DNA of 64,000 bases from Syntrophobacterales bacterium (GCA_020060385.1 JAGVAH010000082.1:114138-178137); one strand, 5' to 3'. Positions 19,718 through 29,744 are shown, counted from the stretch's first letter. Numbers and translations are program-made. The notes: generated by a model not told the origin, from the letters alone.

Positions 19718-20353
19718 TTATTGATTGGGGTCCGGGACCACGCAGTAGCCCGACTCGCTGCCTTGATAGCAAGGCTGGTAATAGGTGCCTTGGTCATAGT
19801 AATACGTCTGGTTGTTGACCACCATGGGCTGGGCGGATACGGAGAGGGCGCCCACCAGGGTGCCCACGGCTAAAGCCCCGGCTACCCCCGCAGCCACGCC
19901 CCAGCCGGGACCATAGTAAGGTCCCCAGCCGCCACCGCCGTAAACGTTGACGTTCCTATTGTAATAGTAATTGTCGTGATAAGGGGGATGCGGCCCCGGA
20001 GGTCCCGGCGGGTGCGGCCCCGGAGGTCCGGGGGGGTGTGGACCCGGAGGTCCAGGATGCGGGCCGGGAGGGCCAGGATGGGGGCCGGGGCCAGGACCGG
20101 GATGCGGGCCAGGGCCGGGGCCGGGATGGTAGCCTCCCGAGTAGTGGGGCTCCGGCCGGAAGCTGCCGCCGCCGAAGCCGCCGCCATAATGACCGCCACC
20201 GCCATAATGGCCGCCGCCATGCATACCGCCACCGCCATGCATACCGCCGCCGCCGCCCCGGGCTTGGGCTTCCTGGGTAATGACGGGAAAGCCCGCCATT
20301 AATAGGGACAAGATAAATACCACCAGCAGGCGGGATAATTGCGCGAGCCTCAT
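19718..20353 (-). CDS. Exported Gly/His/Pro-rich low-complexity protein with glycine-zipper-like segment
   Basis: N-terminal signal; GGGGMHGGGHYGGG and GPHPGPP repeats; GVAAGVAGALAVGTLVGAL. Stop overlaps the neighbouring reading frame. Confidence 0.7.
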   Translation of the reverse strand: MRLAQLSRLLVVFILSLLMAGFPVITQEAQARGGGGGMHGGGGMHGGGHYGGGGHYGGGFGGGSFRPEPHYSGGYHPGPGPGPHPGPGPGPHPGPPGPHPGPPGPHPPGPPGPHPPGPPGPHPPYHDNYYYNRNVNVYGGGGWGPYYGPGWGVAAGVAGALAVGTLVGALSVSAQPMVVNNQTYYYDQGTYYQPCYQGSESGYCVVPDPNQ

Positions 20354-21222
20354 GACTGACCTCCCTTCTTCTGGCGCTTCCCCTTCTTGGGCGCCTTAAT
20401 TTCCCCCTGTTTTACCGGCATGAACTTGATCTGCTGGGCCCCGGCCGGCGGCGTAAAGGCAAACAGATCATCCCCGAATTTGGGGGGAAAATTCCAATCG
20501 GAGAAATAGGCGGTCCATTGGGGGGAAGCAGGACCCTTCCTGGTGACCACGATCTTCCGCACCACCGGCTGGTCCCCGGCTTCGATCCAGACCTGATAAT
20601 GGGCCTGCTTGCGGTCAAAGGCCAGATGATGGCAGGAGACGCCCTTGACCACATGCCGGCCCACGTACAGAGCATGGCCCATATCCTTGAGAACATGGTC
20701 ACAGAGCTTGTTGCTGCCCAACTCCGCCAGCCCCACCCGCAGGCCATAATCCTTGTAGGCCTGGTCCAGGGCCGCGTCGATATCGCCGCTCACCGCGATG
20801 CTGGCATAGTGGTTCTTATATTTGTCATAGAGAGTGAGGTTCTTGCCGTCGACAACGAGCAGTTTGCTTTCCAGATCGCCGTTCCCGTCCACCCGGAGCT
20901 TGTCGGGGCGGCGGACGGCCACCGCCACTTCCTGGCCGAACTGCAGTTTCTTGCCGCCGTGATAGACCCGGTCGTTGGTCACTTCGGCCTTGAAAGAGAA
21001 TTGCTGCTGTTTCTTGAGAAACTCACAAGTTTGCCGGAGTATCTCCTTGGGGTCAGGGATTTTGAGCTTGGTGGCCGCCGGGGCCGGGGCCGCGGCCTTG
21101 GGAGCCGGAGCCGGGGCCTTGGCCTGCCCGAAGCCGGCTACGGGAGCCGCCAGGAGGATGACCGCCAGCAGGCCCAAACTCCAGGATATCTTTTTGCTCA
21201 TCTCGTTCCTCCTCTTCATCAC
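20350..21222 (-). CDS. DUF2092-like exported protein
   Basis: Signal peptide; FSFKAEVTNDRVYHGGKKLQFGQEVAVAVRRPDKLRVDGNGD and VVDGKNLTLYDKYKNHYA. Start probably at MSKKISW. Confidence 0.75.
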   Translation of the reverse strand: MMKRRNEMSKKISWSLGLLAVILLAAPVAGFGQAKAPAPAPKAAAPAPAATKLKIPDPKEILRQTCEFLKKQQQFSFKAEVTNDRVYHGGKKLQFGQEVAVAVRRPDKLRVDGNGDLESKLLVVDGKNLTLYDKYKNHYASIAVSGDIDAALDQAYKDYGLRVGLAELGSNKLCDHVLKDMGHALYVGRHVVKGVSCHHLAFDRKQAHYQVWIEAGDQPVVRKIVVTRKGPASPQWTAYFSDWNFPPKFGDDLFAFTPPAGAQQIKFMPVKQGEIKAPKKGKRQKKGGQS

Positions 21223-21554
21223 CTGAACTTAATCAACGCCATCATGTCCCTTGCTGCTGCTATCTTTGATCCTTCTTTCCCCTTAACGGTTAAGCGGATT
21301 AGAAGGATGAGCTGTATTTTCCTAAAGTGTGCTTCCGCTTCCTGGGCAGGTCAGCTTCCGGGGCAGAAGATGAGGGATGCCGGTCTCGCATGGATATTCT
21401 TAAACTGCTCCAAGTTTAACACTGTTTGGGAGATCGGGGTAAGAGTTTATTTTGAGGGCAAATTGTCCCCCGCCCGCCTGCTTATTACCATTGACCCTGG
21501 AAGACCATTTGTGATAATTTGTACAGATCGCCTTGAAGAGGAGTTGAGGATTTC

Positions 21555-22856
21555 ATGATCCGCGACATTGAAAACGAAACCATGCCCCGGGAGGATCTCC
21601 GGGCCTTACAGCTTCAACGCCTGCAGGCCGTAGTGGAACGGGTCTATCATCTGGTGCCTTTTTACCGCCGCCGCCTGGACGAGGCCGGGGTGAAGCCCGA
21701 GGATATCCGCACCCTGGACGATCTGCAGCGGCTGCCCTTTACCACCAAGCAGGACATCCGGGATAATTACCCCTTCGGCCTTTTTGCCACCCCCATGGCC
21801 CAGGTGGTCCGCATCCACGCCTCCTCCGGCACCACCGGCAAACCCACCCCCGTGGCTTATACCCAACGGGACCTGGAGACCTGGGCGGAGTTGATGGCCC
21901 GGACCATGGCCTGCGCGGGCGCGCACCGGGGGGACATTATCCATAATGCTTACGGCTACGGTCTCTTCACCGGGGGGCTGGGTTTCCACTACGGCGCCGA
22001 GCGCCTGGGCGCGGCGGTGATCCCCGTCTCCGGGGGGCAAACCCGGCGGCAGATCATGCTCATCCAGGATTTTGCCCCCACGGTTCTCTGCTGCACCCCC
22101 TCCTTTGCCCTCTACCTGGCGGAGGTGGGCCTGGAAATGGGGGTGTCCTTCCAGGACACCCAGTTGCGGGTGGGCGTTTTCGGGGCCGAGCCCTGGAGCG
22201 AAGCCATGCGCCAGGAGATCGAAAACCGCCTCTACCTGGATGCGGTGGATATCTACGGCCTCTCTGAAATCATGGGCCCCGGCGTCTGCGTGGAATGCAT
22301 TGAAGCCAAAAAGGGACTGCATCTCTTTGAAGATCATTTTCTCCCGGAAATCATCGACCCCCAGACTTTGGAGCCCGTGCCCCCCGGGGAATACGGGGAA
22401 CTGGTGATCACCACCCTCACCCGGGAGGCCTTTCCCCTGCTCCGCTACCGCACCCGGGACGTCACTTCCCTGGATTACTCCCCCTGCATCTGCGGCCGCA
22501 CCATCGCCCGCATGCAGCGCATCCGGGGCCGCTCCGACGACATGCTCATCATCCGGGGGGTGAACGTCTTCCCCTCCCAGATCGAGTCCGTGCTCATGGA
22601 GACCCCGGGGGTGGCGCCCCACTATCAACTGATCGTGGACCGGGAAGGGCAGCTGGACACCCTGGAGGTGCACGTGGAAGTGGACGAAGCCATGTTCTCC
22701 GATGAGGTCAAAAAGATGGAGGCCCTGGCCAAGGGCATCCAGCGGCAGATCAAGGACTATTTCACCGTTTCCGTGAAGGTGAAGCTGGTGGAGCCCAGGT
22801 CCATCCCCCGGAGCGAAGGCAAGGCCCAGCGGGTCATTGACAAGCGGAAGATTTAA
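21555..22856 (+). CDS. paaK: Phenylacetate-CoA ligase family protein
   Basis: [51 protein letters not shown]. Confidence 0.92.
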   Translation: MIRDIENETMPREDLRALQLQRLQAVVERVYHLVPFYRRRLDEAGVKPEDIRTLDDLQRLPFTTKQDIRDNYPFGLFATPMAQVVRIHASSGTTGKPTPVAYTQRDLETWAELMARTMACAGAHRGDIIHNAYGYGLFTGGLGFHYGAERLGAAVIPVSGGQTRRQIMLIQDFAPTVLCCTPSFALYLAEVGLEMGVSFQDTQLRVGVFGAEPWSEAMRQEIENRLYLDAVDIYGLSEIMGPGVCVECIEAKKGLHLFEDHFLPEIIDPQTLEPVPPGEYGELVITTLTREAFPLLRYRTRDVTSLDYSPCICGRTIARMQRIRGRSDDMLIIRGVNVFPSQIESVLMETPGVAPHYQLIVDREGQLDTLEVHVEVDEAMFSDEVKKMEALAKGIQRQIKDYFTVSVKVKLVEPRSIPRSEGKAQRVIDKRKI

Positions 22857-22871
22857 TTTCCGACCCCAATT

Positions 22872-22954
22872 GACCCCCCTTTTCTAAAGGGGGGCGGGGG
22901 GATGAGCAGCGCCCTCATAATCCCCCTAAATCCCCCTTTAGGAAAGGGGGACTT
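22872..22954. repeat. Copy of the CCCCCTTTTCTAAAGGGGG palindromic repeat
   Basis: Same organisation as 17361-17445. Confidence 0.8.
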
Positions 22955-22978
22955 TAATACTTCACAAATGAGGAACTC

Positions 22979-23911
22979 TTGAAAAAATTATCACTTCTGG
23001 GACTTGCGCTTCTCCTGGTCTGTCTCTCCCTGCATACGGTGCACGCAGCCTCGGGCTTGCAGAAGATTTCAGAGAGCGTCTATGCTTATACCGATGTCCA
23101 GGGAGCCTCAGGGAAAAACAGTTTTGGGGCCAACGCCGGCATCATCGTCGGTCAGGACTGTATCGTGGCCGTGGATGCCCTGATGTCCGCCCGGGAGGCC
23201 CAGCGGTTCATCAAGGACATCAGAAAGGTCTCCAAGAAGCCGGTTAAATTTCTCGTCAATACCCACTACCACCTGGATCACTCCTTGGGGAATTCGGAAT
23301 TTGCCAAACTGGGCGCGGTCATCATCGCCCAGGAAAACGCCAAAAAGAATATGCAAAAATCCGGGGCGGGCATGCTTAAGTATGCCAAGCAGAGCGGCCT
23401 CACTGACAAAGACCTGGCGGGCACCAAGGTTGCCTTTCCCACCCTGACCTTCAAAGAGCGGGTCACCCTGGATTTAGGCAATACCCAGATCCAACTCCTT
23501 TACCTGGGTCCGGCCCACACCACCGGCAGCATCCTGGTTTATCTGCCTAAGGAGAAGGTCTTATTCACCGGGGACCTGCTCTTCACCAACTTCCATCCCT
23601 TCCTGGGGGAAGCCAATATGGAGGGATGGATCAAGGTTCTCGATTACCTCATGACCATTGATGTGGAGAAAATCATCCCCGGCCATGGTCCGGTCTCCAC
23701 TAAAAAGGACGTGGCTGATTTGAAAAAATATCTATTGGTTTTCGACCAGAAGGCCAAAGAGCTGACGGCCCAGTCCCAGGATCTGCAGGTCATCGTCCCG
23801 GCCATGAAGAAGGCCTTGCCGCCCCGGGCGCAGCTGGAGGCGCTGATTGGCAGAAATGTGCAAATGAAATATCTCCCCCAGGGGAAGCAGGCGCAGCCTC
23901 AGGCTAAATAA
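22979..23911 (+). CDS. Exported MBL-fold metallo-hydrolase
   Basis: Signal peptide; NTHYHLDHSLGN, GPAHTTGS, TGDLLF, PGHGPV; TTG start. Confidence 0.88.
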   Translation: MKKLSLLGLALLLVCLSLHTVHAASGLQKISESVYAYTDVQGASGKNSFGANAGIIVGQDCIVAVDALMSAREAQRFIKDIRKVSKKPVKFLVNTHYHLDHSLGNSEFAKLGAVIIAQENAKKNMQKSGAGMLKYAKQSGLTDKDLAGTKVAFPTLTFKERVTLDLGNTQIQLLYLGPAHTTGSILVYLPKEKVLFTGDLLFTNFHPFLGEANMEGWIKVLDYLMTIDVEKIIPGHGPVSTKKDVADLKKYLLVFDQKAKELTAQSQDLQVIVPAMKKALPPRAQLEALIGRNVQMKYLPQGKQAQPQAK

Positions 23912-24019
23912 GCCGCTTTCCCTGGCTGCATCAAGAAACTAAAAGAAAAGGCTCATCATCGGCAAATACCGGTTTTACTGGCCACTGACCACTGCCACTG
24001 GCCACTGTGGAGGCACCCC

Positions 24020-24451
24020 ATGAAAGTTGAGCAAATCTCGGTTTTTCTGGAGAATAAGGCGGGCCGGTTGGCCGAAGTCACCCGGGTTTTAGGGGATGGG
24101 GGCATCAACATCCGGGCCCTGTCCCTGGCCGACACCACTGACTTCGGCATCCTCAGGCTGATCGTGGACCAATACGACAAGGCCCGGGAACTCCTGAAGC
24201 AAAAAGGCTTCACCGTGGGCAAGACCGAAGTGGTGGCCGTGGAGGTCCCCGACCGTCCCGGGGGCCTGGGGCTGGTCCTCCAGATCCTGGCCCAAGCCGG
24301 CATCAACGTGGAATACATGTACGCCTTTGTGCAGCACAGCGGCAAGAACGCGGTGATCATCTTCCGTTTTGACAACCTGGATGATGCCATTACTCTCCTC
24401 CAAAAAGAAGGCATCCACATCTATAAAGGGGAAGAGGTTTATCGTCTTTAA
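24020..24451 (+). CDS. Tandem ACT-domain protein
   Basis: Two ACT-like halves: [29 protein letters not shown] and [26 protein letters not shown]. Confidence 0.9.
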   Translation: MKVEQISVFLENKAGRLAEVTRVLGDGGINIRALSLADTTDFGILRLIVDQYDKARELLKQKGFTVGKTEVVAVEVPDRPGGLGLVLQILAQAGINVEYMYAFVQHSGKNAVIIFRFDNLDDAITLLQKEGIHIYKGEEVYRL

Positions 24452-24607
24452 CAGACTGCTAACCGGCAGGGGGAGGGCCCTCCATGCCGGGGGCCAGCGC
24501 CACTGGCTTTAGAAAAAAGGGAAAACGTTCAGAAGAGCCCGGATTCTCCTGGGTGAAGCAATAATAATAATATTGAGCGGCGCCATATCAGGCTAGGGAG
24601 GTTAAGG

Positions 24608-25768
24608 ATGAGAAGCAGAGGAATTGCGGTAATCTTGGTGTTCTTAATGGGTGTCTTGCTACTCGCGGCCGGCTGCGCCAAGGGCCCGGAAACGGAACCT
24701 TACGTGGTGGGCGGCATCTTTTCCATCACCGGTCCGGCCTCCTACCTGGGGGAGCCGGAGCGTAACACCATGGAAATGCTGGCCGCGTCCATCAATGCGG
24801 CTGGCGGCATCAAGGGCCATCCCCTGAAGGTGGTGATCTACGACGACGAGGGCGACGTCACCAAGGCCCGTCTCCATGCCGAGAAGCTGCTTACCAAGGA
24901 CGGCGCCATCAGCATTATCGGCCCCAGCCTGACCCATACTTCCATGACCGTCCTGGACATTACCCAAAAGGCCAAGCTGCCCTTGATTTCCTGCGCGGCG
25001 GGGGTGGGCATCACCGCGCCCGCGGATAAGCGTCAATGGGTCTTTAAAACCGCGCAGACCGACCAGATGGCGGTGAGCCGCATCTATCAATACCTCCAGA
25101 AGCAGGGCACCACCAAGGTGGCCATCCTCACCGTGTCCACCGGCTTTGGGGTCTCCGGCAAAGGGCAGCTTATCTCCCAGGCTCCCCAATACGGGATCCA
25201 GGTGGTGGCCCAGGAGGTCTTCGGGGAAAAAGACACGGACATGACCCCCCAGCTCACCAAGATCCGGGGCACCGACGCCCAGGTGGTTATCTGCTGGGGC
25301 ACCGGCCCGGCCCCGGCGCTGGTGGCCAAGAACATGAAGCAGTTGGGTCTGACCCTGACCTTGATCCAGAGCCACGGGGCCGCGTCCCAGAAATTCATCG
25401 AACTCGCGGGAGACGCGGGTGAGGGCATCCTCTTGCCCGCGGGCAAGCTGGCGGTTTATACCCAACTCCCGGACACCGACCCCCAAAAGGCGGTCTGCAA
25501 GGCCTATGCGGATCAGTACCAGGCCAAATTCAAGAAGCCGGTCTCCAGCTTCGGAGGCTATGCCTATGACGCCTTGAATATGCTGACCAAGGTCTTAAAC
25601 CAGAGCGGCAAGGACAAAGAGAAGATCCGCAGCGGTCTGGAAGGCATCAAGAACTACGTGGGCGTGAGCGGCGTCTTCAACATGAGCCCGGAAGACCACA
25701 ACGGCCTCACCCCGGCGGCCTTCGTGATGGTGAAGATCGACAAAGGCCAATTTAAGTTGGTTGATTGA
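24608..25768 (+). CDS. livK: Branched-chain amino acid-type ABC transporter substrate-binding lipoprotein
   Basis: Lipobox LLAAGC; type I periplasmic-binding fold (GGIFSITGPASYLGEPERNTMEMLAASINAAGGIKGHPL). Confidence 0.9.
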   Translation: MRSRGIAVILVFLMGVLLLAAGCAKGPETEPYVVGGIFSITGPASYLGEPERNTMEMLAASINAAGGIKGHPLKVVIYDDEGDVTKARLHAEKLLTKDGAISIIGPSLTHTSMTVLDITQKAKLPLISCAAGVGITAPADKRQWVFKTAQTDQMAVSRIYQYLQKQGTTKVAILTVSTGFGVSGKGQLISQAPQYGIQVVAQEVFGEKDTDMTPQLTKIRGTDAQVVICWGTGPAPALVAKNMKQLGLTLTLIQSHGAASQKFIELAGDAGEGILLPAGKLAVYTQLPDTDPQKAVCKAYADQYQAKFKKPVSSFGGYAYDALNMLTKVLNQSGKDKEKIRSGLEGIKNYVGVSGVFNMSPEDHNGLTPAAFVMVKIDKGQFKLVD

Positions 25769-25795
25769 TAGTTTTCGGTTTTCTGTTCCCTTTCT

Positions 25796-25840
25796 CCGGG
25801 GGTGAACCCGCTCTTGCTGCCGCCTTAGGTTCACCCCCGG
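25796..25840. repeat. Long hairpin (13-bp perfect stem) between livK and livH
   Basis: CCGGGGGTGAACC ... GGTTCACCCCCGG. Confidence 0.75.
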
Positions 25841-25904
25841 AAAACTGGGAAATTGCCCTGCATATTAACAACAGAAATCAGAAAACTGGAAACAGAAAAC
25901 TGTC

Positions 25905-26771
25905 TTGGAACTAGCCTCACTCCTCCAATACCTGATCTCCGGCCTCACCAACGGCGCCATCTATGCCCTCATTGCCCTGGGCTTTGTCATTATCTATCAC
26001 GCCACCACCATCATCAATTTTGCCCAGGGGGAGATGGTGATGCTGGGGGCCCTGTGCGCCATCAGCATTTATCATCACTATCCTTCCCTGCCCGTGGCCT
26101 TCGTGGGAGGCGTGGTTCTGGTAACCATTGTGGGCATTCTCTTCGAACGCCTGGCCCTGCGGCCGGTGAGGGACCCCAATCCCCTCACCCTGATCATCAT
26201 CACCGTGGGGGGAGCGGTCTTCTTAAAAGGGGTGGCCATGATCCTCTGGGGCAAAGAGGCCTACAGCCTCCCCTCTTTTTCCGGGGATACCCCCTTCCAC
26301 CTGGGGGGCGCCACCCTGCTGCCCCAAAACCTCTGGGTCATGGGCCTCACCGCCCTGGTGCTCCTGGCCCTGGAGTCCTTCTTCCGCCTCACCCTGACGG
26401 GCAAGGCCATGCGGGCCTGCGCCTACAACCCCCGGGCCGCCCGGCTGGTGGGCATTTCCCAGAGCCGCATGGTGCTGCTCTCCTTCGCGCTGGCCGCAGC
26501 CCTGGGCGCGGGCGCGGGCATCCTCATCGCCCCCTTGACCCTGGGCGTATATGACATGGGCACCATGGTGGGCCTCAAGGGTTTCTGCGCCGCCATCCTG
26601 GGGGGTCTGGGGAGCAGTTTCGGGGGCGTCCTGGGGGGCCTCATCCTGGGGGTGGCGGAATCCCTGGCCACCGGCCTGATCTCTTCAGGCTACCGGGATG
26701 CAGTGGCCTTTTTTATCCTGCTCCTGGTCCTCTTTATCCGGCCCCAGGGCCTGATCCGGGGCGGATCATGA
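25905..26771 (+). CDS. livH: Branched-chain amino acid ABC transporter permease LivH-like
   Basis: LISGLTNGAIYALIALGFVIIYHATTIINFAQGEMVMLGA; TTG start. Confidence 0.93.
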   Translation: MELASLLQYLISGLTNGAIYALIALGFVIIYHATTIINFAQGEMVMLGALCAISIYHHYPSLPVAFVGGVVLVTIVGILFERLALRPVRDPNPLTLIIITVGGAVFLKGVAMILWGKEAYSLPSFSGDTPFHLGGATLLPQNLWVMGLTALVLLALESFFRLTLTGKAMRACAYNPRAARLVGISQSRMVLLSFALAAALGAGAGILIAPLTLGVYDMGTMVGLKGFCAAILGGLGSSFGGVLGGLILGVAESLATGLISSGYRDAVAFFILLLVLFIRPQGLIRGGS

Positions 26772-27733
26772 ACCCCCGGCAATTCCTGAATCCCTGGGTT
26801 TTGTTCGGGGCCGCGGTCCTCCTGACCGCGGCCGCGCTGCACAACGACTACTATTTAACCCTGATCAACTTCATCGGCATCCACACCCTGCTGGTGGTGG
26901 GCCTCAATCTCCTCATGGGTTATGCGGGCCAGATCTCCCTGGGCCACGCCGCGTTTTTCGGCCTGGGTGCTTACACCTCCGGGATTTTGACCGCCACTTA
27001 CGGGGTCGACCCCTGGCTGGCCATGCTGGCGGGCATGCTGGTCTGCGGCCTCACCGCCTTTCTCATCGGCGTGCCGGCCCTGAAGCTCCGGGGCTATTAC
27101 CTGGCCATGGCCACCCTGGGCTTCGGCATCATCCTCTATATAGTTTTCAACGAAGCGGAATCCTGGACCGGCGGCCCCTCCGGCCTGACGGGCATTCCCG
27201 ACCTCTCCCTCTTCGGTTTTAAGCTGGACACCCCCAAACGCCTCTTCCTCCTCATCTGGCCGGTTTTGGGGGGCATTATGGCCTTGAGCGCCAACCTGGT
27301 GGATTCCCGCACGGGCCGTGCCCTGCGGGCCCTGCACGAAGGGGAGGCCGCGGCCCAATCCCTGGGGGTGAACACCTCCCGTTTAAAACTGATGATCTTC
27401 GTCTGGAGCGCGCTGTACGCCTCTCTGGCCGGGAGCCTCTACGCCCACACCCTCAACTTCATCGCCGCGGCCTCCTTCGGCTTCATGTTCTCCATCAAGC
27501 TGGTGACCATGGTGGTTTTGGGGGGCATGGCCAGCATCTGGGGGTCGTTCCTGGGGGCCGCGGTCCTCACCGTGCTCCCGGAGATGCTCACCATGTTCCA
27601 TGACTACGAAGTGATCATCTTCGGGGTCATCCTCATGGTGGTCATGATCTTTCTGCCCCGGGGCCTGGTGCGGGGGATCATGGACCTGTGGGAATTCCGG
27701 CGGTATAAAAAAGAGGGTGGAATTATTGGTTAA
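26768..27733 (+). CDS. livM: Branched-chain amino acid ABC transporter permease LivM-like
   Basis: GLNLLMGYAGQISLGHAAFFGLGAYT; 4-nt overlap with livH. Confidence 0.93.
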   Translation: MNPRQFLNPWVLFGAAVLLTAAALHNDYYLTLINFIGIHTLLVVGLNLLMGYAGQISLGHAAFFGLGAYTSGILTATYGVDPWLAMLAGMLVCGLTAFLIGVPALKLRGYYLAMATLGFGIILYIVFNEAESWTGGPSGLTGIPDLSLFGFKLDTPKRLFLLIWPVLGGIMALSANLVDSRTGRALRALHEGEAAAQSLGVNTSRLKLMIFVWSALYASLAGSLYAHTLNFIAAASFGFMFSIKLVTMVVLGGMASIWGSFLGAAVLTVLPEMLTMFHDYEVIIFGVILMVVMIFLPRGLVRGIMDLWEFRRYKKEGGIIG

Positions 27734-27848
27734 CCACCAAGACACAAAGACACAAAGAGTCACAAAGGAAATATTACTGCTTTGGCGTTTCACGCCAAAG
27801 CAGAAAAATATCTTGGTGAACCTTTGTGTCTTGGTGCCTTGGTGGTGA
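27733..27848. repeat. Palindromic repeat ACCACCAAGACACAAAG...GCTTTGGCGTTTCACGCCAAAGC...CTTTGTGTCTTGGTG..GGTGGT
   Basis: Long inverted arms with hairpin core; copy at 53871-53980. Confidence 0.85.
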
Positions 27849-27859
27849 TTCTTTTTACT

Positions 27860-28627
27860 ATGCCCATTTTGGAACTTCAGGACATCAGCCTGGCTTTCGG
27901 GGGCCTCCAGGCCCTGGATAAGGTCAGCTTTGCCGTGGGTGCGGGCACGGTGCAGGCGGTCATCGGCCCCAACGGCGCGGGCAAGACCACCCTTTTCAAC
28001 CTGATCACCGGTTTTTTGTCACCCCAGGCCGGCAAAGTTGTCTTCCAGGACCAAGAGATCCAGGGGCGGCCTCCCCATCAGGTGGCGCAGATGGGCATCG
28101 CCCGCACCTTCCAGTTGGTGCAGCTCTTCGACCACATGACTGTTCTGGAAAACGTCATGGTGGGCCGCCACCGCCTGAGCCGGGCCGGTCTCCTGGCCGG
28201 GGCCCTGCGCCTGCCCTGGACCAGGGGGGAGGAAAAGTCAATTAAGGAGCGGGCCTTGGAAGAGCTGGCCTTCGTGGGGCTGGGGGACCGGGCCCAGCAG
28301 CCCGCGGCTACTTTGCCCCTGGGATTAAAAAGATTGCTGGAAATCGCCCGGGCCTTGGCCGCGGAGCCCACCCTCCTGCTGTTGGATGAGCCCGCCTCTG
28401 GTCTGGACGCGGTGGAAACGGAGCGCCTCCAGGAGATGATCCTGGCCTTAAGGGACCGGGGCCTGACCATCCTCCTGGTGGAGCACGACATGGGCCTGAC
28501 CATGGAAGTGGCGGACCAGATCGCAGTCCTCAACTACGGCCAACTCATCGCCACCGGCACCCCCCGGGAGGTGCAGCGGAATGAGGAGGTGATTGCCGCG
28601 TATCTGGGCACGGATTGGCAGACGTAA
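27860..28627 (+). CDS. livG: ABC transporter ATP-binding protein LivG-like
   Basis: GPNGAGKTTLFNLITGF, LLLDEPASGLD, start MPILELQDISLAFGG. Confidence 0.93.
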   Translation: MPILELQDISLAFGGLQALDKVSFAVGAGTVQAVIGPNGAGKTTLFNLITGFLSPQAGKVVFQDQEIQGRPPHQVAQMGIARTFQLVQLFDHMTVLENVMVGRHRLSRAGLLAGALRLPWTRGEEKSIKERALEELAFVGLGDRAQQPAATLPLGLKRLLEIARALAAEPTLLLLDEPASGLDAVETERLQEMILALRDRGLTILLVEHDMGLTMEVADQIAVLNYGQLIATGTPREVQRNEEVIAAYLGTDWQT

Positions 28628-28742
28628 AAGAAGGTTTTCGGTTTTCGGTTTTCTGTTTTCGTTAAAAAACTGGTAGCGCAGGCGTCCCGCCGGGGCGGAA
28701 CAGGCTGGAAAGCCTGTTCCACCTATGGCAACTAAAGTATGT

Positions 28743-28765
28743 GTAGGGTGGGCAAGGCCCACCAT
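28743..28765. repeat. GTAGGGTGGGCAAGGCCCACCAT repeat (left copy)
   Basis: Inverted partner with one mismatch at 29745-29767. Confidence 0.75.
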
Positions 28766-28799
28766 CCTTCTTGAGTCTCAATCAAACAGACATTAAAAT

Positions 28800-28859
28800 G
28801 TAGGGGCGAACCTGGTGTTCGCCCAACCGCATCGGGGCGAACACCGGGTTCGCCCCTAC
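28800..28859. repeat. Dispersed hairpin repeat GGGGCGAACCTGGTGTTCGCCC...GGGGCGAACACCGGGTTCGCCCC
   Basis: Inverted arms; related to 4525-4582. Confidence 0.75.
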
Positions 28860-28874
28860 GAAAAACATCCTTCT

Positions 28875-28899
28875 CGTTCCCAAGTTGCACTTGGGAACG
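28875..28899. repeat. Palindrome CGTTCCCAAGttgcaCTTGGGAACG
   Basis: Perfect 10-bp arms; copies at 29182-29206 and 29241-29265. Confidence 0.85.
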
Positions 28900-28951
28900 T
28901 CATATTTTAGTCAAAGCTGTGCTTTGACTCCTTATATAATGGAAGTATCCG

Positions 28952-29167
28952 ATGAAAATAGAGGAGCTATTTCCCGACCTGCACCAGGGCAGCGCCATCC
29001 GCGGCTTGCGCCTCCGGGAGGGCCTGACCCATGAACAGCTCGCTAAGCTGCTGGGGATCAGGCGCACCAACCTCTCCGAGATGGAAAACGGCAAGCGCCC
29101 CATCGGCAAAAACATGGCCAAACGTTTGGCGCAAGTCTTGAAAACGGATTACAAGGTTTTTCTCTAA
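28952..29167 (+). CDS. XRE-family helix-turn-helix regulator (71 aa)
   Basis: IRGLRLREGLTHEQLAKLLGIRRTNLSEMENGKRPIGKNMAKRLAQVL. Confidence 0.85.
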   Translation: MKIEELFPDLHQGSAIRGLRLREGLTHEQLAKLLGIRRTNLSEMENGKRPIGKNMAKRLAQVLKTDYKVFL

Positions 29168-29181
29168 ACTTTCCGCTTTCT

Positions 29182-29265
29182 CGTTCCCAAGCTGTGCTTG
29201 GGAACGACTTGGCCGCCAAGCTGAGCTTGGCAGGCATTTCCGTTCCCAAGTATAACTTGGGAACG
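29182..29265. repeat. Cluster of three palindromes (CGTTCCCAAGctgtgCTTGGGAACG, GCCAAGctgaGCTTGGC-type, CGTTCCCAAGtataaCTTGGGAACG)
   Basis: Direct reading. Confidence 0.85.
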
Positions 29266-29283
29266 AGTGGAGGTCAGCCGATA

Positions 29284-29667
29284 ATGGACGACAGCATCTA
29301 TTATTGGGATTGGCTGAAGCATGAAGACAATCTTTTTACAAACAGGAATAATATATTACTAGTCGCAGAATCAATGACTTTCGCCGCAGTAGCCACCGTT
29401 CAGGCGGCCGACGCAAGCACCACACATAGTGTTCTTCTGGTTATTGCGGGCTTGTTCATCACGCTGATTTGGTTGCTTGCCAGTTGGAAACATCTATTGT
29501 CCACCGACCCCCCGCTCAAAAAAAAGTTAAGAGAAGCTGACCCAAGGAGAAAAGAATTCGATATTGCTAGGAATAAATGGTGGTCCAACCATTGGCTCAT
29601 TGGCTTCATATTACCCTTGGGCTTGTTGATTGTATGGGTATTATGGCTATACACGCTAACACATTAG
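29284..29667 (+). CDS. Predicted small membrane protein, possibly RipA-like
   Basis: TM segments around LLVAESMTFAAVATVQA, SVLLVIAGLFITLIWLLASW and WLIGFILPLGLLIVWVLWLYTL; ATG at 29284 preferred. Confidence 0.55.
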   Translation: MDDSIYYWDWLKHEDNLFTNRNNILLVAESMTFAAVATVQAADASTTHSVLLVIAGLFITLIWLLASWKHLLSTDPPLKKKLREADPRRKEFDIARNKWWSNHWLIGFILPLGLLIVWVLWLYTLTH

Positions 29668-29744
29668 GCCCGTAGGGTGCGTCTCACGCACCAATTATGG
29701 CGCGTAAAACGCGCCCTACACTGATCACTGGCCACTGACTATTA

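Noticed and set aside
19976-20302. Arg/Gly-repeat ORFs opposite the Gly/His/Pro-rich gene
   Set aside because: Periodicity is a by-product of the repeat-coding minus-strand gene, which has a signal peptide and proper overlap with its neighbour.
28743-29265. Possible CRISPR-like array between livG and livF
   Set aside because: Repeats are palindromes of several families with irregular spacing; no uniform repeat/spacer pattern and no cas genes.
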